Below are positions 33,215-41,778 of a stretch of 64,000 nucleotides of DNA, piece by piece; the stretch's first letter is position 1, and every line of letters starts with the position of its first letter. The position numbers and the translations under genes were made by a program. Origin of the DNA: CAVXWV01 sp963695415 (GTDB taxonomy: Bacteria; Chloroflexota; Anaerolineae; Anaerolineales; UBA4823); NCBI GenBank assembly GCA_963695415.1, contig CAVOGL010000008.1, positions 558,001-622,000 on the forward strand. Direction: 5' to 3'. Under the pieces are notes generated by a model that was not told the origin of the DNA, did no database searches, and was given only the letters and a program-made list of their open reading frames with translations.

Positions 33215-33877
33215 CTAAGCGACCAAATCCAACGCCTGTTGGAAAACCACCTTACGCCGTTCAGTGAAGGTACCGGGGCGATTGGATTTCAGATATCGTT
33301 CCATCACGGGGCGGGTATAAGCCAGCTCTTTCCTGGCTTGAGGTAAATCGATATCTTTCAGCACATAAACTGTGTAGTAGAAAGGAAACCGTCTCCATTT
33401 ACCCGTCCCATCCCGTTCTGATCTGAGCACTGCAAGACCTTTGACCAGACTTTGCTCTTTGTTCTGAAAATCTCCTGCCCAGTAATGATGCCAATAAGCG
33501 GCAGTACAGCGCCCACAGCAAAAAGTGCCGGTTGTGTTGAAGTGCTGATGGTCGCGCATCCAGCCGGCTGCCCGTTCATACGCGGCGCGAATATCCACAT
33601 CGCTCGAACCATACAACCAGGTTACCCGCGCAGCCTGCTGTCCCAGGCAATGACGTGCGCTGGCTGAGGTCAGGCTCTCTCCGGTGAACAGGTGGATGCC
33701 CTGCTGCATATCATAAGCAGTGGGCGCGAACATGCCGCGGTAAGAATTTTCCCTACCCTGGAGAGAGGCAATCATTTGTGCCACCGCCAGCTTTTCATGT
33801 TCAGAAACTTGTTTGTTCAACAGAAAGTTTTCGTTAGCTTCATCGACAATTCCCATCAACGATAAATTATCTGCCAT
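33215..33877 (-). CDS. Hypothetical protein with CCGRC cysteine cluster
   Basis: This 220-residue, mainly helical protein has no recognised family. Between residues 118 and 140 lies TFCCGRCTAAYWHHYWAGDF, a cluster of three Cys and two His that could bind metal or act in redox chemistry. The C-terminal part (YYTVYVLKDIDLPQARKEL, VMERYLKSNRPGTFTERR) looks like helical-repeat proteins in which conserved Tyr and Arg line a groove. It lies in the minus-strand island between Fpg-2 and a DinB-like gene, with gaps of under 30 bases, so it is probably cotranscribed. Confidence 0.65.
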   Translation of the reverse strand: MADNLSLMGIVDEANENFLLNKQVSEHEKLAVAQMIASLQGRENSYRGMFAPTAYDMQQGIHLFTGESLTSASARHCLGQQAARVTWLYGSSDVDIRAAYERAAGWMRDHQHFNTTGTFCCGRCTAAYWHHYWAGDFQNKEQSLVKGLAVLRSERDGTGKWRRFPFYYTVYVLKDIDLPQARKELAYTRPVMERYLKSNRPGTFTERRKVVFQQALDLVA

Positions 33878-33906
33878 CGTGAGCTCCTTCTGCTCTGTCA
33901 GTCTCT

Positions 33907-34362
33907 TTATACATCTGGTGCTTCAATACCCATCAACCCAAGCATCAGGTAGATTTCGCCGCGGTGATGGATATCATGCTCGAGGATATGCCAGACCACC
34001 CAGCCAATGCTGACCCTGGGTCCCCAGGGGAGCTCAACGATCTCAGCCATCTTGGCGCCGGCATCTCTACTGAACATTTCCATGGTGCGTGCATGTACAG
34101 ATTCAAGCAGTTCTTTCAATTTATGTACTGTTGGGTAGTCACCCGGTTTGAAATCTGCAGCCTCCCAATCTTGAATCTCCTTCAATACAAATCCGCGGAA
34201 CCAACCTTCTTCCGATCCGGCGATGTGACAAACCGTTTCACCCAATGACCAGAGCCCCTGGCGAGGGGTAAAAGCCAGCTGGTCGTCGGTCAGCGAATCC
34301 AGCGCCTGGTCCAGTCCCTGGCGCACCTCCGACCAGTGCTGGAAAAGCTCCTCTGTTTTCAT
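33907..34362 (-). CDS. DinB family protein
   Basis: This protein of about 151 residues starts at MKTEELFQHWSEVR; AAGGAGAAG precedes this ATG, and it overlaps the previous stop as ATGA. DinB features are LWSLGETVCHIAGSEEGWF (first His) and GWVVWHILEHDIHHRGEIYLMLG, which holds the His pair of the metal triad. It is closely similar to the gene at 40.67-41.12 kb, ending in the same MGIEAPDV, so the two are paralogues. DinB-fold proteins bind a divalent metal and include thiol-dependent transferases; the role here is unknown. It is translationally coupled to a ClbS-like gene. Confidence 0.85.
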   Translation of the reverse strand: MKTEELFQHWSEVRQGLDQALDSLTDDQLAFTPRQGLWSLGETVCHIAGSEEGWFRGFVLKEIQDWEAADFKPGDYPTVHKLKELLESVHARTMEMFSRDAGAKMAEIVELPWGPRVSIGWVVWHILEHDIHHRGEIYLMLGLMGIEAPDV

Positions 34363-34715
34363 ATCTCTTCTCCTTTCGAGCGTAACCATTCCCGGATTTT
34401 CTTCTTTCCCCACATGTCGTGGGCGGCGTAAGCATTCAACCAGTCGAATATTGCGCTACCACCGGTGAACGAATAACGACCGCGTTCAAGCATTTCATCA
34501 TCTGGCATCGCTTCAACCATTTGCATGAATTCCTTATGCACATCATCAAAAAAGGCACGCACCTCACCAAGAGGCATTTCCCGATACTGGACGTAAATAC
34601 GCTGGTTGAAAATGTCAAGCTGCTTCCAGGTCAGGTCAGCGAGGTTCTTTTCCAGACGGCGCCGTTCTGAATCCAGGCGCTTGATGATCCAATTTTTTGT
34701 TCTTTCAACAGCCAT
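34359..34715 (-). CDS. ClbS/DfsB-like protein with internal deletion
   Basis: This 118-residue protein matches ClbS/DfsB (DUF1706) proteins in its second part: FNQRIYVQYREMPLGEVRAFF, then FTGGSAIFDWLNAYAAHDMW. The N-terminal helix (RRRLEKNLADLTWKQLD) also fits, but the usual middle section (a helix with a DinB-like His and a WSVKDVLAH-type motif, about 40 residues) is absent. Complete relatives are about 165 residues. ClbS protects colibactin producers by hydrolysing the toxin's cyclopropane. This short version may have lost that activity or have another role. The gene lies next to DinB and YcaQ-like genes. Confidence 0.68.
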   Translation of the reverse strand: MAVERTKNWIIKRLDSERRRLEKNLADLTWKQLDIFNQRIYVQYREMPLGEVRAFFDDVHKEFMQMVEAMPDDEMLERGRYSFTGGSAIFDWLNAYAAHDMWGKKKIREWLRSKGEEI

Positions 34716-34777
34716 CTTTCACTCCTGAGTTTGTTTTTGCATTGATTTCTTTTGAAAATTATCCTTGAAAGAGGTTC

Positions 34778-36025
34778 CTACGGATAGCCTTGCAGTAATT
34801 TAACCAGTTGTTTGGTTTCCCTCGGATCCAGGCTGCGATCATTAATTTGATATCGATCTACAACCAGGTAATCGAAAAAGCTCTTGAAACATTCTTCCAA
34901 TGCTGAAGCCATCGCGGCATCCATGGTGATACCTTTTTCCCACCACCAGTTTTCGATGCGGACAGTGTGCAATTTTTTATCCAGCACCGGCTCGAAGCGG
35001 GCAATGAACCGGTCCCCATACAGAACTGGCAGAACATAATACCCGTATTGGCGCTTTGCTTTTGGCGTATATACTTCCCAGCGGTATTCGAAGCCGAAAA
35101 GCTGCTCGACCAACCGCCTGTCCCACATGATATTATCCAGCGGGGCAATGAAGCTGGCTCGTGATGAATATTCGCCATCCTGGCACGCCTGCTCGAGCAG
35201 CGGCAAATCCTGGCTGCGCAGGTAAAGGGCGTCTGGCACTCCCTCGATGGATACCTCGATGAGCCTGCCATCTGAGAGCAGTCTTTTTATGGTTTGGACT
35301 CTTCGAGGACTGTTGATATTTCTCATTGCCAGCCATACCGTGCTGGCGCGGTTCCAAAGCAATCCCACACTCCCGAGACGGCGCAGGACATACCAGTCCT
35401 GGTATTCAATTTCATCCTGGTTTGGGTCTTCTGCCAGCAGGATTTCCACCGGGATGTGCCGGCTGGCAAGATCGTAGTATTTGCGTGTGTTGGTTTTGTG
35501 ATGGACCACCAGCTCGCCGGCGAAATACAGGCTCTCAAGGGCTGCACGGGAGGCGCGGGTGGGTCCCCAGGGCCAATCGACCCGATGGTCAAAGTCCAGG
35601 TCCAACGAGCTGAGAGGACCACGTTGTTCAACCTCGGCGCGCACCAGCGGAAGAACTGTCTGCAGCCCTTCTTCACTCCGTTCCATAGAAGCCCGGTCGG
35701 CTTCTCGCTGGCGGTGAAAGCAGGGGAAGTCCTCTACCCGGTAGATGGCCATCATCTTGTCCCAGCCATCGAGCAGCTTACGGTCTTTATATAACAGCTC
35801 TTGAAGCATTTGTGACTGGTATGCTTCGACCCGTGATTGGAGAACAAGCTCTGGGTTTTGACCAACGATATTCAACGGGTCAAACTGGATGCAGCCAACG
35901 CGCTGGAAGTATTCGAGAATACCAGCTTTGCCTTTCCAGGAACGGGGAGGCCAAAGACCCTGGTAAGTCAGCAGGAAACGGCGCGCCTGGGGACGGGTAA
36001 GCGTGATTTGATCCCGATCAGCCAT
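34778..36025 (-). CDS. ycaQ: YcaQ/AlkZ-like winged-helix DNA glycosylase
   Basis: This 415-residue protein of the HTH_42 (winged-helix) family has the region CIQFDPLNIVGQNPELVLQSR near residue 50. The QxD triplet here (QFD) matches the catalytic motif of E. coli YcaQ, which unhooks DNA interstrand crosslinks. Other family hallmarks are GPTRASRAALESLYFAGELV, FIAPLDNIMWDRRLVEQLF and the C-terminal YVLPVLYGDRFIARFEPVLDKK. The protein would act in the cytoplasm on alkylated DNA. Known AlkZ relatives provide self-resistance in crosslinker-producing Streptomyces. It overlaps no gene, and the alpha/alpha-barrel gene upstream ends four bases earlier. The assignment is firm at family level. Confidence 0.86.
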   Translation of the reverse strand: MADRDQITLTRPQARRFLLTYQGLWPPRSWKGKAGILEYFQRVGCIQFDPLNIVGQNPELVLQSRVEAYQSQMLQELLYKDRKLLDGWDKMMAIYRVEDFPCFHRQREADRASMERSEEGLQTVLPLVRAEVEQRGPLSSLDLDFDHRVDWPWGPTRASRAALESLYFAGELVVHHKTNTRKYYDLASRHIPVEILLAEDPNQDEIEYQDWYVLRRLGSVGLLWNRASTVWLAMRNINSPRRVQTIKRLLSDGRLIEVSIEGVPDALYLRSQDLPLLEQACQDGEYSSRASFIAPLDNIMWDRRLVEQLFGFEYRWEVYTPKAKRQYGYYVLPVLYGDRFIARFEPVLDKKLHTVRIENWWWEKGITMDAAMASALEECFKSFFDYLVVDRYQINDRSLDPRETKQLVKLLQGYP

Positions 36026-36028
36026 GGT

Positions 36029-36988
36029 TCATACCACCAATTTCCCGGCTTGCTTCAGACATAAAAGTGCGTAGAAGGTGATCCACTTATTGGGCTCACC
36101 ATTCGGTCCGGCATTGAAGATTTGTTTCAATGAGTGGTCGAGGATATATTTTCCATCTTCAGTACGCTTCAATGCCAGGTATTCCCAGGCAGGTGCAAGA
36201 GCCGGATGCTGACCATAACCCATCCGGCTGAGGGCGTACAAAGGCTCAAGCAGACTGGCAGCGATCACAAACGGGAAGATGGCAGCGACAACCTCGCTAC
36301 GGATCAGCTCTCCGGGATGATCACTCTTGTATATCACCTGGCGGCGCAGGAAATAATCGACCAATGCCCGGCAGCGATCGTGCTCCCAAAGTTCAGGTAG
36401 TTCGGCGAATGCCATCAGGGCTTTCTGCGTACCCCGGATGCAGGACTTTGTTTCTGAATTAAAACTGGATCGTTCGCATAAATACCCGCCATCCAAACGC
36501 CGGTCATTTAAAAGAACATCCACGCGCTCCTGCACGCGCGGGTCTTCACGATAACCTAACTTGATGAAGGTGCGGATGTTATAAGCGTACAGACAGGACT
36601 GGTGGTTGCGGTAATCAGGGGGGATTTCCCAGGGTTTTGGTTCTGGTTTATCAGGATATTCCAGCGACAGATAACGTTGAACGGCGCGGTCAATGCGTTC
36701 ATCCTCCCGGTCCAAGCCCAGCTCTGCCAGATAGGATAAGACAAAGTGAGTCGAACTGCTCATGGCATAACTCACCCCATCACCCACCCCACGGTGCAGC
36801 CAGTAGCCATCCGGGTGCATTTTACGGAAGATTTTTTGAACTGGTTTTGACTCGTTAATGGAGAATTTGGTTTGCCGGACATCGGCTTGATCCCGAGGTA
36901 ATTCCAGCAGATCTGTTAGAGTCCGGTAACGCACAGAGGGATTGCCGGGGTCCAGTAGCCAATCCAGTACTTCGTTTGCAGGTTTCAT
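36029..36988 (-). CDS. Alpha/alpha-barrel (terpenoid cyclase-like) protein 2
   Basis: This is a protein of about 319 residues from ATG 36988 (a longer frame opens at 37099, without a clear ribosome binding site). It begins VLDWLLDPGNPSVRYRTLTDLL, parallel to the gene at 31.2-32.4 kb. Later segments (DGYWLHRGVGDGVSYAMSS, YNIRTFIKLGYRED, RRLDGGYLCERSSF, DGKYILDHSLKQIF) show repeating alpha/alpha units with G-x-W/Y/F motifs, as in squalene-cyclase-like toroids. The DxDD motif is absent. Such proteins include uncharacterised enzymes and Nif-linked proteins. It is probably cotranscribed with ycaQ. No reaction is assigned. Confidence 0.75.
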   Translation of the reverse strand: MKPANEVLDWLLDPGNPSVRYRTLTDLLELPRDQADVRQTKFSINESKPVQKIFRKMHPDGYWLHRGVGDGVSYAMSSSTHFVLSYLAELGLDREDERIDRAVQRYLSLEYPDKPEPKPWEIPPDYRNHQSCLYAYNIRTFIKLGYREDPRVQERVDVLLNDRRLDGGYLCERSSFNSETKSCIRGTQKALMAFAELPELWEHDRCRALVDYFLRRQVIYKSDHPGELIRSEVVAAIFPFVIAASLLEPLYALSRMGYGQHPALAPAWEYLALKRTEDGKYILDHSLKQIFNAGPNGEPNKWITFYALLCLKQAGKLVV

Positions 36989-37184
36989 TGGCAACAATTC
37001 GCTTTCAGACCCGGTCATCCCACACACCGCCCTGGTTTCCATGATAGACCGATAAGGCTCCCAATTCACCGTGGTGGTGCATTGTATGTCGAATGGCATA
37101 TACCAGATGCCCGATCAAGGGTGATTAAGTCTCTGGTTACAGGATTATTCATCATTCCTCCGAACGACCAAATTTTCAACATTC

Positions 37185-37865
37185 TTAGTATTCTACAATT
37201 CTGGGCAGGTGTCGTGCCATGGCAACCGAGTCAGCAGCTTCACCAGGGGTCGGAGGTGTACCGATAAAACCCGAGGCTGCGATGTAGTCAGCTGTTCTGC
37301 TGCGGAGCTCATCGGGTTCGACAGCAGCCATTTTGTCCAGTGTGTCAAACCCGGCTTCATGATACAGGCGTGCACGGATGCCTTTGTGCCCACCGATGCG
37401 CGCCTGGTCTGATAGTTTGACAAGCTCGAGAATTTCATCTTCAGGAATGCCGGTTCTTTCTGCTAATGCAGCCCGCATACCGGGTGTCCTTCCCGCTTCC
37501 ACCATGTCCTGTGCAGTTTCAATGCCTTTCTCTTTCAGTATCCGGACGGCATCCAGGTCAACGTCTACAAAATCTTTTAGCTTAAATCTGGCAAAGCCAA
37601 CTTCACTCCACACCTCAGCAGCTGTCAATTGCAGGGTTTCATTTCCCAGGAACTGGTAATATTCAGCGATACCGAGAAAACCAACCTGAGCGTTTTTCGA
37701 TGAAAATAGATATCCGCGTAAATCATCAATATTTGCATCCAGGATCGATTTTCCGTGTGTTTTCAGGTAACGCTCAAGCTCACTTACTTTGTCCAGATAC
37801 CGGTGTAACGCCTTTTCTGATTTACCTTTTTTCTTCAGGAAATCAGAAAATCCAACTTCATCCAT
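37185..37865 (-). CDS. Helix-hairpin-helix (DUF4332-like) protein 1
   Basis: This 226-residue protein's N-terminal 90 residues look like a SAM-like core-binding domain (LHRYLDKVSELERYLKTHG). From residue 110 there are two helix-hairpin-helix-like repeats: LKEKGIETAQDMVEAGRTPG and LYHEAGFDTLDKMAAVEPDEL, the DUF4332 pattern. Such repeats bind DNA in many repair proteins, but DUF4332 function is not established. A related, frameshifted gene lies at 38.9-39.6 kb, and both end in a similar way (MARHLPRIVEY and VQARQLPDRIQE). It sits within the repair-rich island. It contacts the neighbouring VOC gene with a 13-base gap. Confidence 0.72.
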   Translation of the reverse strand: MDEVGFSDFLKKKGKSEKALHRYLDKVSELERYLKTHGKSILDANIDDLRGYLFSSKNAQVGFLGIAEYYQFLGNETLQLTAAEVWSEVGFARFKLKDFVDVDLDAVRILKEKGIETAQDMVEAGRTPGMRAALAERTGIPEDEILELVKLSDQARIGGHKGIRARLYHEAGFDTLDKMAAVEPDELRSRTADYIAASGFIGTPPTPGEAADSVAMARHLPRIVEY

Positions 37866-37878
37866 ACATAATCCTCAT

Positions 37879-38329
37879 TCAGCTCTGCTCATATTTCTCC
37901 GCTGCATCGCGTAATTCTTGCGTCCATGCCTCCTTCGGCAGGGCACCGGTCAGCTCGATCAGGTTGCCATCCGGGTCGCGCAGGTAAGCGCTGCGCATGC
38001 CCCAGTCCGGGAAATCTCGAGGACCAAGAACAAGCTCAACTCCCAGTTCCTGAATATGTGCTACGGTCGCATCAACATCCTCTACACCTATGATCAACAT
38101 CCCTCTGTCCTGACCCGGTTGATTAGAAGGGAGATTATCAGTCGCAAGCACTTCAGCCATTGACTTACGGTCAAAAAGGGCAATATTGGGGTTGTCTTCT
38201 CCTGCCGCATGAAAGAAGCATAGGTATCTTCTCATCTCCCCATTTGACTTCCAACCCGATGATATCCCGGTAAAACCGGAAACATTCTGCAAAATTGACA
38301 ACTAAAAGTCGAACATGATCGATACGCAT
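37879..38329 (-). CDS. VOC/glyoxalase-fold protein (frameshifted)
   Basis: The start MRIDHVRLLVVNFAECFRFY is a typical vicinal-oxygen-chelate first strand. The frame changes near 38240 and continues FFHAAGEDNPNIALFDRKSM, then GVEDVDATVAHIQELGVELV, AYLRDPDGNLIELTGAL and a helical tail. One indel restores about 150 residues. The His in MRIDHV and the Glu in NLIEL are the usual metal ligands. VOC proteins include glyoxalase I and antibiotic-binding or -modifying proteins such as fosfomycin and bleomycin resistance proteins. In this setting a small-molecule detoxification role is plausible. It starts three bases after the preceding GyrI-like gene. Confidence 0.78.
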
Positions 38330-38332
38330 GAC

Positions 38333-38818
38333 TCACCTTTTTATTGATACGATAGGAACAAACAAATCCATCTGATGATATCCTATGATTTCTCTGGCGT
38401 TTTTGGGGGTAATTACATGTCCCATATCGTAACGGGGACAAGTGTCATCGACATTGGGATCCGCTGTAAAAATATCGCTCTGCTCGATCCACTGGTGGAT
38501 GAGCCCGACTGTTTTTCCGATGTCTGATCCTTCATCTTTGCAGACGGCGACCGCATACAGACCGCCTGGGAAATCGAACACCTCGTAACCGGCGGTATCC
38601 TGCATGTTTTCCGGCAGCACAAACCCCCATTCCTCGGCGTTGAGCTGTGGGTTGAACCACATGAAATCCCGCGGGCACAAATTGTTCTGCGGATGGATGA
38701 CAACGGCTGACCACCATCGATTGAATTCATCCAGGCAGCCCTGACCCGAGCGCGCCATTTTTACCTTGGGCAGCTCGATGATCCTGACGAAAATGTTTTC
38801 CTGGGTATCTGCAGACAT
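38333..38818 (-). CDS. GyrI-like/AraC effector-binding-domain protein 1
   Basis: This 161-residue stand-alone SOUL/GyrI-like domain has IIELPKVKMARSG near the N-terminus, the central GFVLPENMQDTAGYEVFDFPGGLYAVAVCKDEG and IHQWIEQSDIF, and the strand-rich C-terminus ending in MDLFVPIVSIKR. This fold binds drug-like ligands in multidrug regulators (BmrR, Rob) and in DNA gyrase inhibitor GyrI. No DNA-binding domain is present, so it may sequester or hydrolyse small molecules; some GyrI-like proteins have been shown to hydrolyse cyclopropane electrophiles. It is linked to the VOC gene in one transcript. Confidence 0.82.
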   Translation of the reverse strand: MSADTQENIFVRIIELPKVKMARSGQGCLDEFNRWWSAVVIHPQNNLCPRDFMWFNPQLNAEEWGFVLPENMQDTAGYEVFDFPGGLYAVAVCKDEGSDIGKTVGLIHQWIEQSDIFTADPNVDDTCPRYDMGHVITPKNAREIIGYHQMDLFVPIVSIKR

Positions 38819-38903
38819 CGTTTTATTCTTCCTTAACTTGTATTTTTATTTGAATTGGCCCAACCTTGTTGTTGGGATTTGTTTGAATTCTATTCCAGTG
38901 GAT

Positions 38904-39612
38904 TTATTCCTGAATGCGGTCTGGTAACTGCCGGGCCTGGACAACGAACCAACCATAATCGATCATGGAATTGGATCGTTCGCCAGTCTTTGCCAGGTAA
39001 TTCCTGATCGCCTGGCGTACTTCGTCAGGTTCGGCTGAACGAAATTTTGCCAGCGTATCATAGCCCGTCTCCAACGACCGCCGCAACGCCTGCCCGGCCA
39101 TGCCTGTCATGCGACACAGATCGCAGCAGTGCACCATGCGCGTGATCGTTTCGTAGGGCAAGCCGGATTGATCAACTAATGCCTGGCGTCCTGCCTGAGT
39201 TTCTCCTCTAGCTAGCAGGTCAGATGCCATGCGGACGCGAAATCTTATGTAATGCTTTGACGGGTGGAGTCATCTCGTCCATGTCCTTGAAGATCGTCTG
39301 CAGCATTTTACGTCGGAAATATTTATCAGCGGAGACCTGGTCGATATACGCCAGCAGGTCTGAGCGCCCCAGGTAGGAAAACACATTCCTGAGCTGTCCA
39401 TCATCGTCATCTTCATCGTGAAAGTCGAATTCCTTTAACGCCTTCAGTGTGGTCTCTTCGATTGACGAAATCCCTCGCTCCGCCAGGTACTGTTCGAAGC
39501 GGTTTAAAGAGTGATTCAAGCGGGTGACTGCTTCCGAACCTTCTCCCTTTTGAAAGCCAGGCCCGACGTAAGGTTGACCTTGCAGCCATTCGATCAATAC
39601 CTGGCGGTCCAT
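38904..39612 (-). CDS. Helix-hairpin-helix (DUF4332-like) protein 2 (frameshifted)
   Basis: This is a second member of the family seen at 37.2-37.9 kb. The N-terminal part (39612 to about 39235) has an N-terminal helical domain with an acidic stretch (EFDFHDEDDDDGQ). After a one-base shift near 39235 it continues RVRMASDLLARGETQAG, MVHCCDLCRMTGMAGQALRRSLETGYDTLAKFRSAEPDEV. The CCDLC cluster replaces the KLSD segment of its paralogue and might bind metal. The start codon overlaps the stop of the C39-like gene upstream (TGATG), so they are coupled. The paralogue's intact frame argues that this shift is an error. Confidence 0.7.
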
Positions 39613-40602
39613 CAGGTTAACCTCCCCAGAGCTTCATCGATGGCCTCGATACCGCGTTGGTAATGCCCAAAAGCTTGTTCAAGGACGATCGACGTCTGCC
39701 GGTTGCGCTCCGGGTCAGGCCCTTCGGGTGAGTTCCACCACAAAAGACTCTCTGCCTGGTCAAGGATGTATGCTTCAGCGTTGAAACTACTGGAAGCTGC
39801 CAGAAGTGTGTCCTGGGCCATCGGGTATCTGGGGACCAGCTCTTTCAGGTAGTCCGCCGCGGCGCGGTGTGTGCTGCGGTAGACGCCGTAGCAATAGGCA
39901 TCCCCACTGCCGCGGGTCTTCTCCGGGGATTTGAAATCGTTTATCCAACGCTGGTAGGCCAGGAATCCCTCCAGGAAAACCCATTCGCTTCCGCCCATTT
40001 TGTTGGCGTTTTTCTGAGATCGAGCATGCGCCACTGCATTTTTTAAAGAGTCGAGTTCAGCTTTTTCTGCATTGAATTCACCAGTCTTTTCACCGATGAA
40101 AATAGCACCGTTTGCCGGGCAGATATCCAGGCATTCACGCGGGCGCGTCCAGGAGGCCTCAGCATATCCATCCAGCCCCTGGTAGGAGCCGCGCCCGTAG
40201 AAAATCTTGCGTTCGTCATCGAAGCCGACCACCACGTCCCATTCTGCAAAGGTGAAAGCATGCCAGACCAGCACAGGTTTCCCACTGCGGATGCTTTCTT
40301 TCACCCGATCGATCATTGCGTAGAGCAGTTCATCCGGTGCAGGCTGGTCCCATTTTACAACCTCGTTGAATAAAGGCAATTGCTCCGCCTGGTAGCCAAA
40401 CAGGCGCGCCAGCTCGAGCGGATCAATTCCTGGAGTGCAGGTGGGTGCACAAGGGCAAATCCCCGCAATGTGAAAAGCAGCGCCAGAAATACCCTGAATA
40501 TAAGAAGGGGAATAAGACTCTCCCCGATAGTTGAGAATAACGCGAAATGCCCTCAACCATCGCTTCGACAACACGGTAGCGATCAACATCATTCAAAATC
40601 AT
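39612..40602 (-). CDS. C39-peptidase/BtrH-like family protein 1 (frameshifted)
   Basis: The frame opens MILNDVDRYRVVEAMVEG at 40602, with AAGGAA upstream, shifts near 40549, and continues as FRVILNYRGESYSPSYIQGI. The N-terminal Cys-rich segment ICPCAPTCTPG, then GKPVLVWHAFTFAEWDVVVGFDDE and the Trp-rich YQRWINDFKSPE follow. The arrangement (N-terminal Cys region, then a strand ending in VVGFDD) recalls C39-like papain folds and BtrH N-terminal domains, in which a His precedes the GYDD strand; here that place holds Trp-Asp. Two paralogues lie at 42.6-44.9 kb. The function is unknown; BtrH is an acyltransferase of butirosin synthesis. Confidence 0.7.
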
Positions 40603-40668
40603 GGCAGCAATTCCTTTTCACCTCCCCCAAAATCCAAGAACGGGATTTGGGGGGAGACCGGGAGGGGG

Positions 40669-41115
40669 TCACACATCTGGCGCCTCGATACCCATCATCC
40701 CCAGCATGAGGTACACCTCGCCGCGGTGGTGGATTTCGTGTTCGAGCACATGCCAGACCGCCCAGCCCATCGTCACCTGTCCGCCCCAAGGGAGAGGGCC
40801 AACTTGCTCCATCAGTGCATCGGCATCCTGGGCGAACTGCTCCTGGGTGCGCTGGTGCATCTCGGCCAGCAATGTTTTGAGCGAGGCGATGGTTGGGTAA
40901 TCCTCGGCTTGCGGGATATCTTCGTGCCAGCGGTTCTGGGCATAATGACGCAGCCAGCCGTCTTCGGTGCCGGCCAGGTGCACGATCGTCTCGCGCAGCG
41001 TCCACAACCCTTCACCCGGCCGAAAATCCAGTTGGGCATCGGTCAACAGGTCCAGACCTGAGATTAAGCCGTTGCGAACTTCATTCCAGTAACCGAACAG
41101 TTCTTTTGCATTCAT
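40669..41115 (-). CDS. DinB family protein (paralogue of the 33.9-kb gene)
   Basis: This 148-residue protein has LWTLRETIVHLAGTEDGWL (first His) and GWAVWHVLEHEIHHRGEVYLMLG (His pair), then ends MGIEAPDV like its paralogue. AAGGAGAAAAC precedes the ATG. The metal triad is complete. The intact pair in one island suggests recent duplication. DinB proteins have been linked to DNA damage and to bacillithiol or mycothiol transfer; no target can be named. It lies between a C39-like gene and a GyrI-like gene. Confidence 0.88.
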   Translation of the reverse strand: MNAKELFGYWNEVRNGLISGLDLLTDAQLDFRPGEGLWTLRETIVHLAGTEDGWLRHYAQNRWHEDIPQAEDYPTIASLKTLLAEMHQRTQEQFAQDADALMEQVGPLPWGGQVTMGWAVWHVLEHEIHHRGEVYLMLGMMGIEAPDV

Positions 41116-41216
41116 GTTTTCTCCTTCAGGTCAGCGATCAGGAATAATCAGGGTTAGGGATGTCTCGCCTGCTCATTTCTCAGCCCAGGTTGGCGAGATG
41201 GCCAGGAGATGGGTAT

Positions 41217-41690
41217 TTATTTCGGTTTTACAGGAATGTAGATATCGATCTCGGAATCCTCTTCATCACCCTTGAAACGACCATCCTGGTACAGTTCGAA
41301 ATCGAAGGGGTGGGCGACCTGGTAGCCTGAATTGGGCAGCCAGGTGTCGTAGATGTGGCGGAAGCCAGCCCCAAGATTTTTTAACCCACCTTTGACCGTA
41401 TGCACTGCGTAGGTGGAAGCTGGCAGGCGCTTGGCAACCATGCGGATGGGGATGCTATCCAGGTTGTCCACCGGGTCAGCGGCCATGTAAAACCATTTAC
41501 CGGTCTGCTCCATGTCTTTGGTATAGAATTCAAGACCATAATGATCGGTAGTGTTCGAATGCGGCGGGATCTCCTCTGCGTGCTGCATGAAACGTTCCCA
41601 GATTTGGCCAAACGCCCCTTCGGCTGGATTGTCGTACACCACCATTCCTACCAGGCAGATTTCAGGTTTTTGTACAATTTTTGGTTCCAT
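41217..41690 (-). CDS. GyrI-like/AraC effector-binding-domain protein 2
   Basis: This 157-residue protein has the GyrI-like/Rob C-terminal fold: KIVQKPEICLVGMVVYDNP, GQIWERFMQHAEEIP, YGLEFYTKDMEQTGKWFYMAADPVD, PASTYAVHTVKGGLKNLG and WLPNSGYQVAHPFDFELYQD. The conserved Glu in this type of C-terminal strand contacts cationic drugs in BmrR-like domains. There is no helix-turn-helix. Two stand-alone members in the same island point to small-molecule handling. Spacing to the DinB and LLM genes is under 100 bases, and AGGAGAAA precedes the ATG. Confidence 0.86.
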   Translation of the reverse strand: MEPKIVQKPEICLVGMVVYDNPAEGAFGQIWERFMQHAEEIPPHSNTTDHYGLEFYTKDMEQTGKWFYMAADPVDNLDSIPIRMVAKRLPASTYAVHTVKGGLKNLGAGFRHIYDTWLPNSGYQVAHPFDFELYQDGRFKGDEEDSEIDIYIPVKPK

Positions 41691-41778
41691 GTAAATTTCT
41701 CCTTTCGTTTAATTAATATTCCACCACCCGCGGCAGGTAGCGCGCCAACATCACCGAGTGGGCGGCTTCCTTTCTTCC

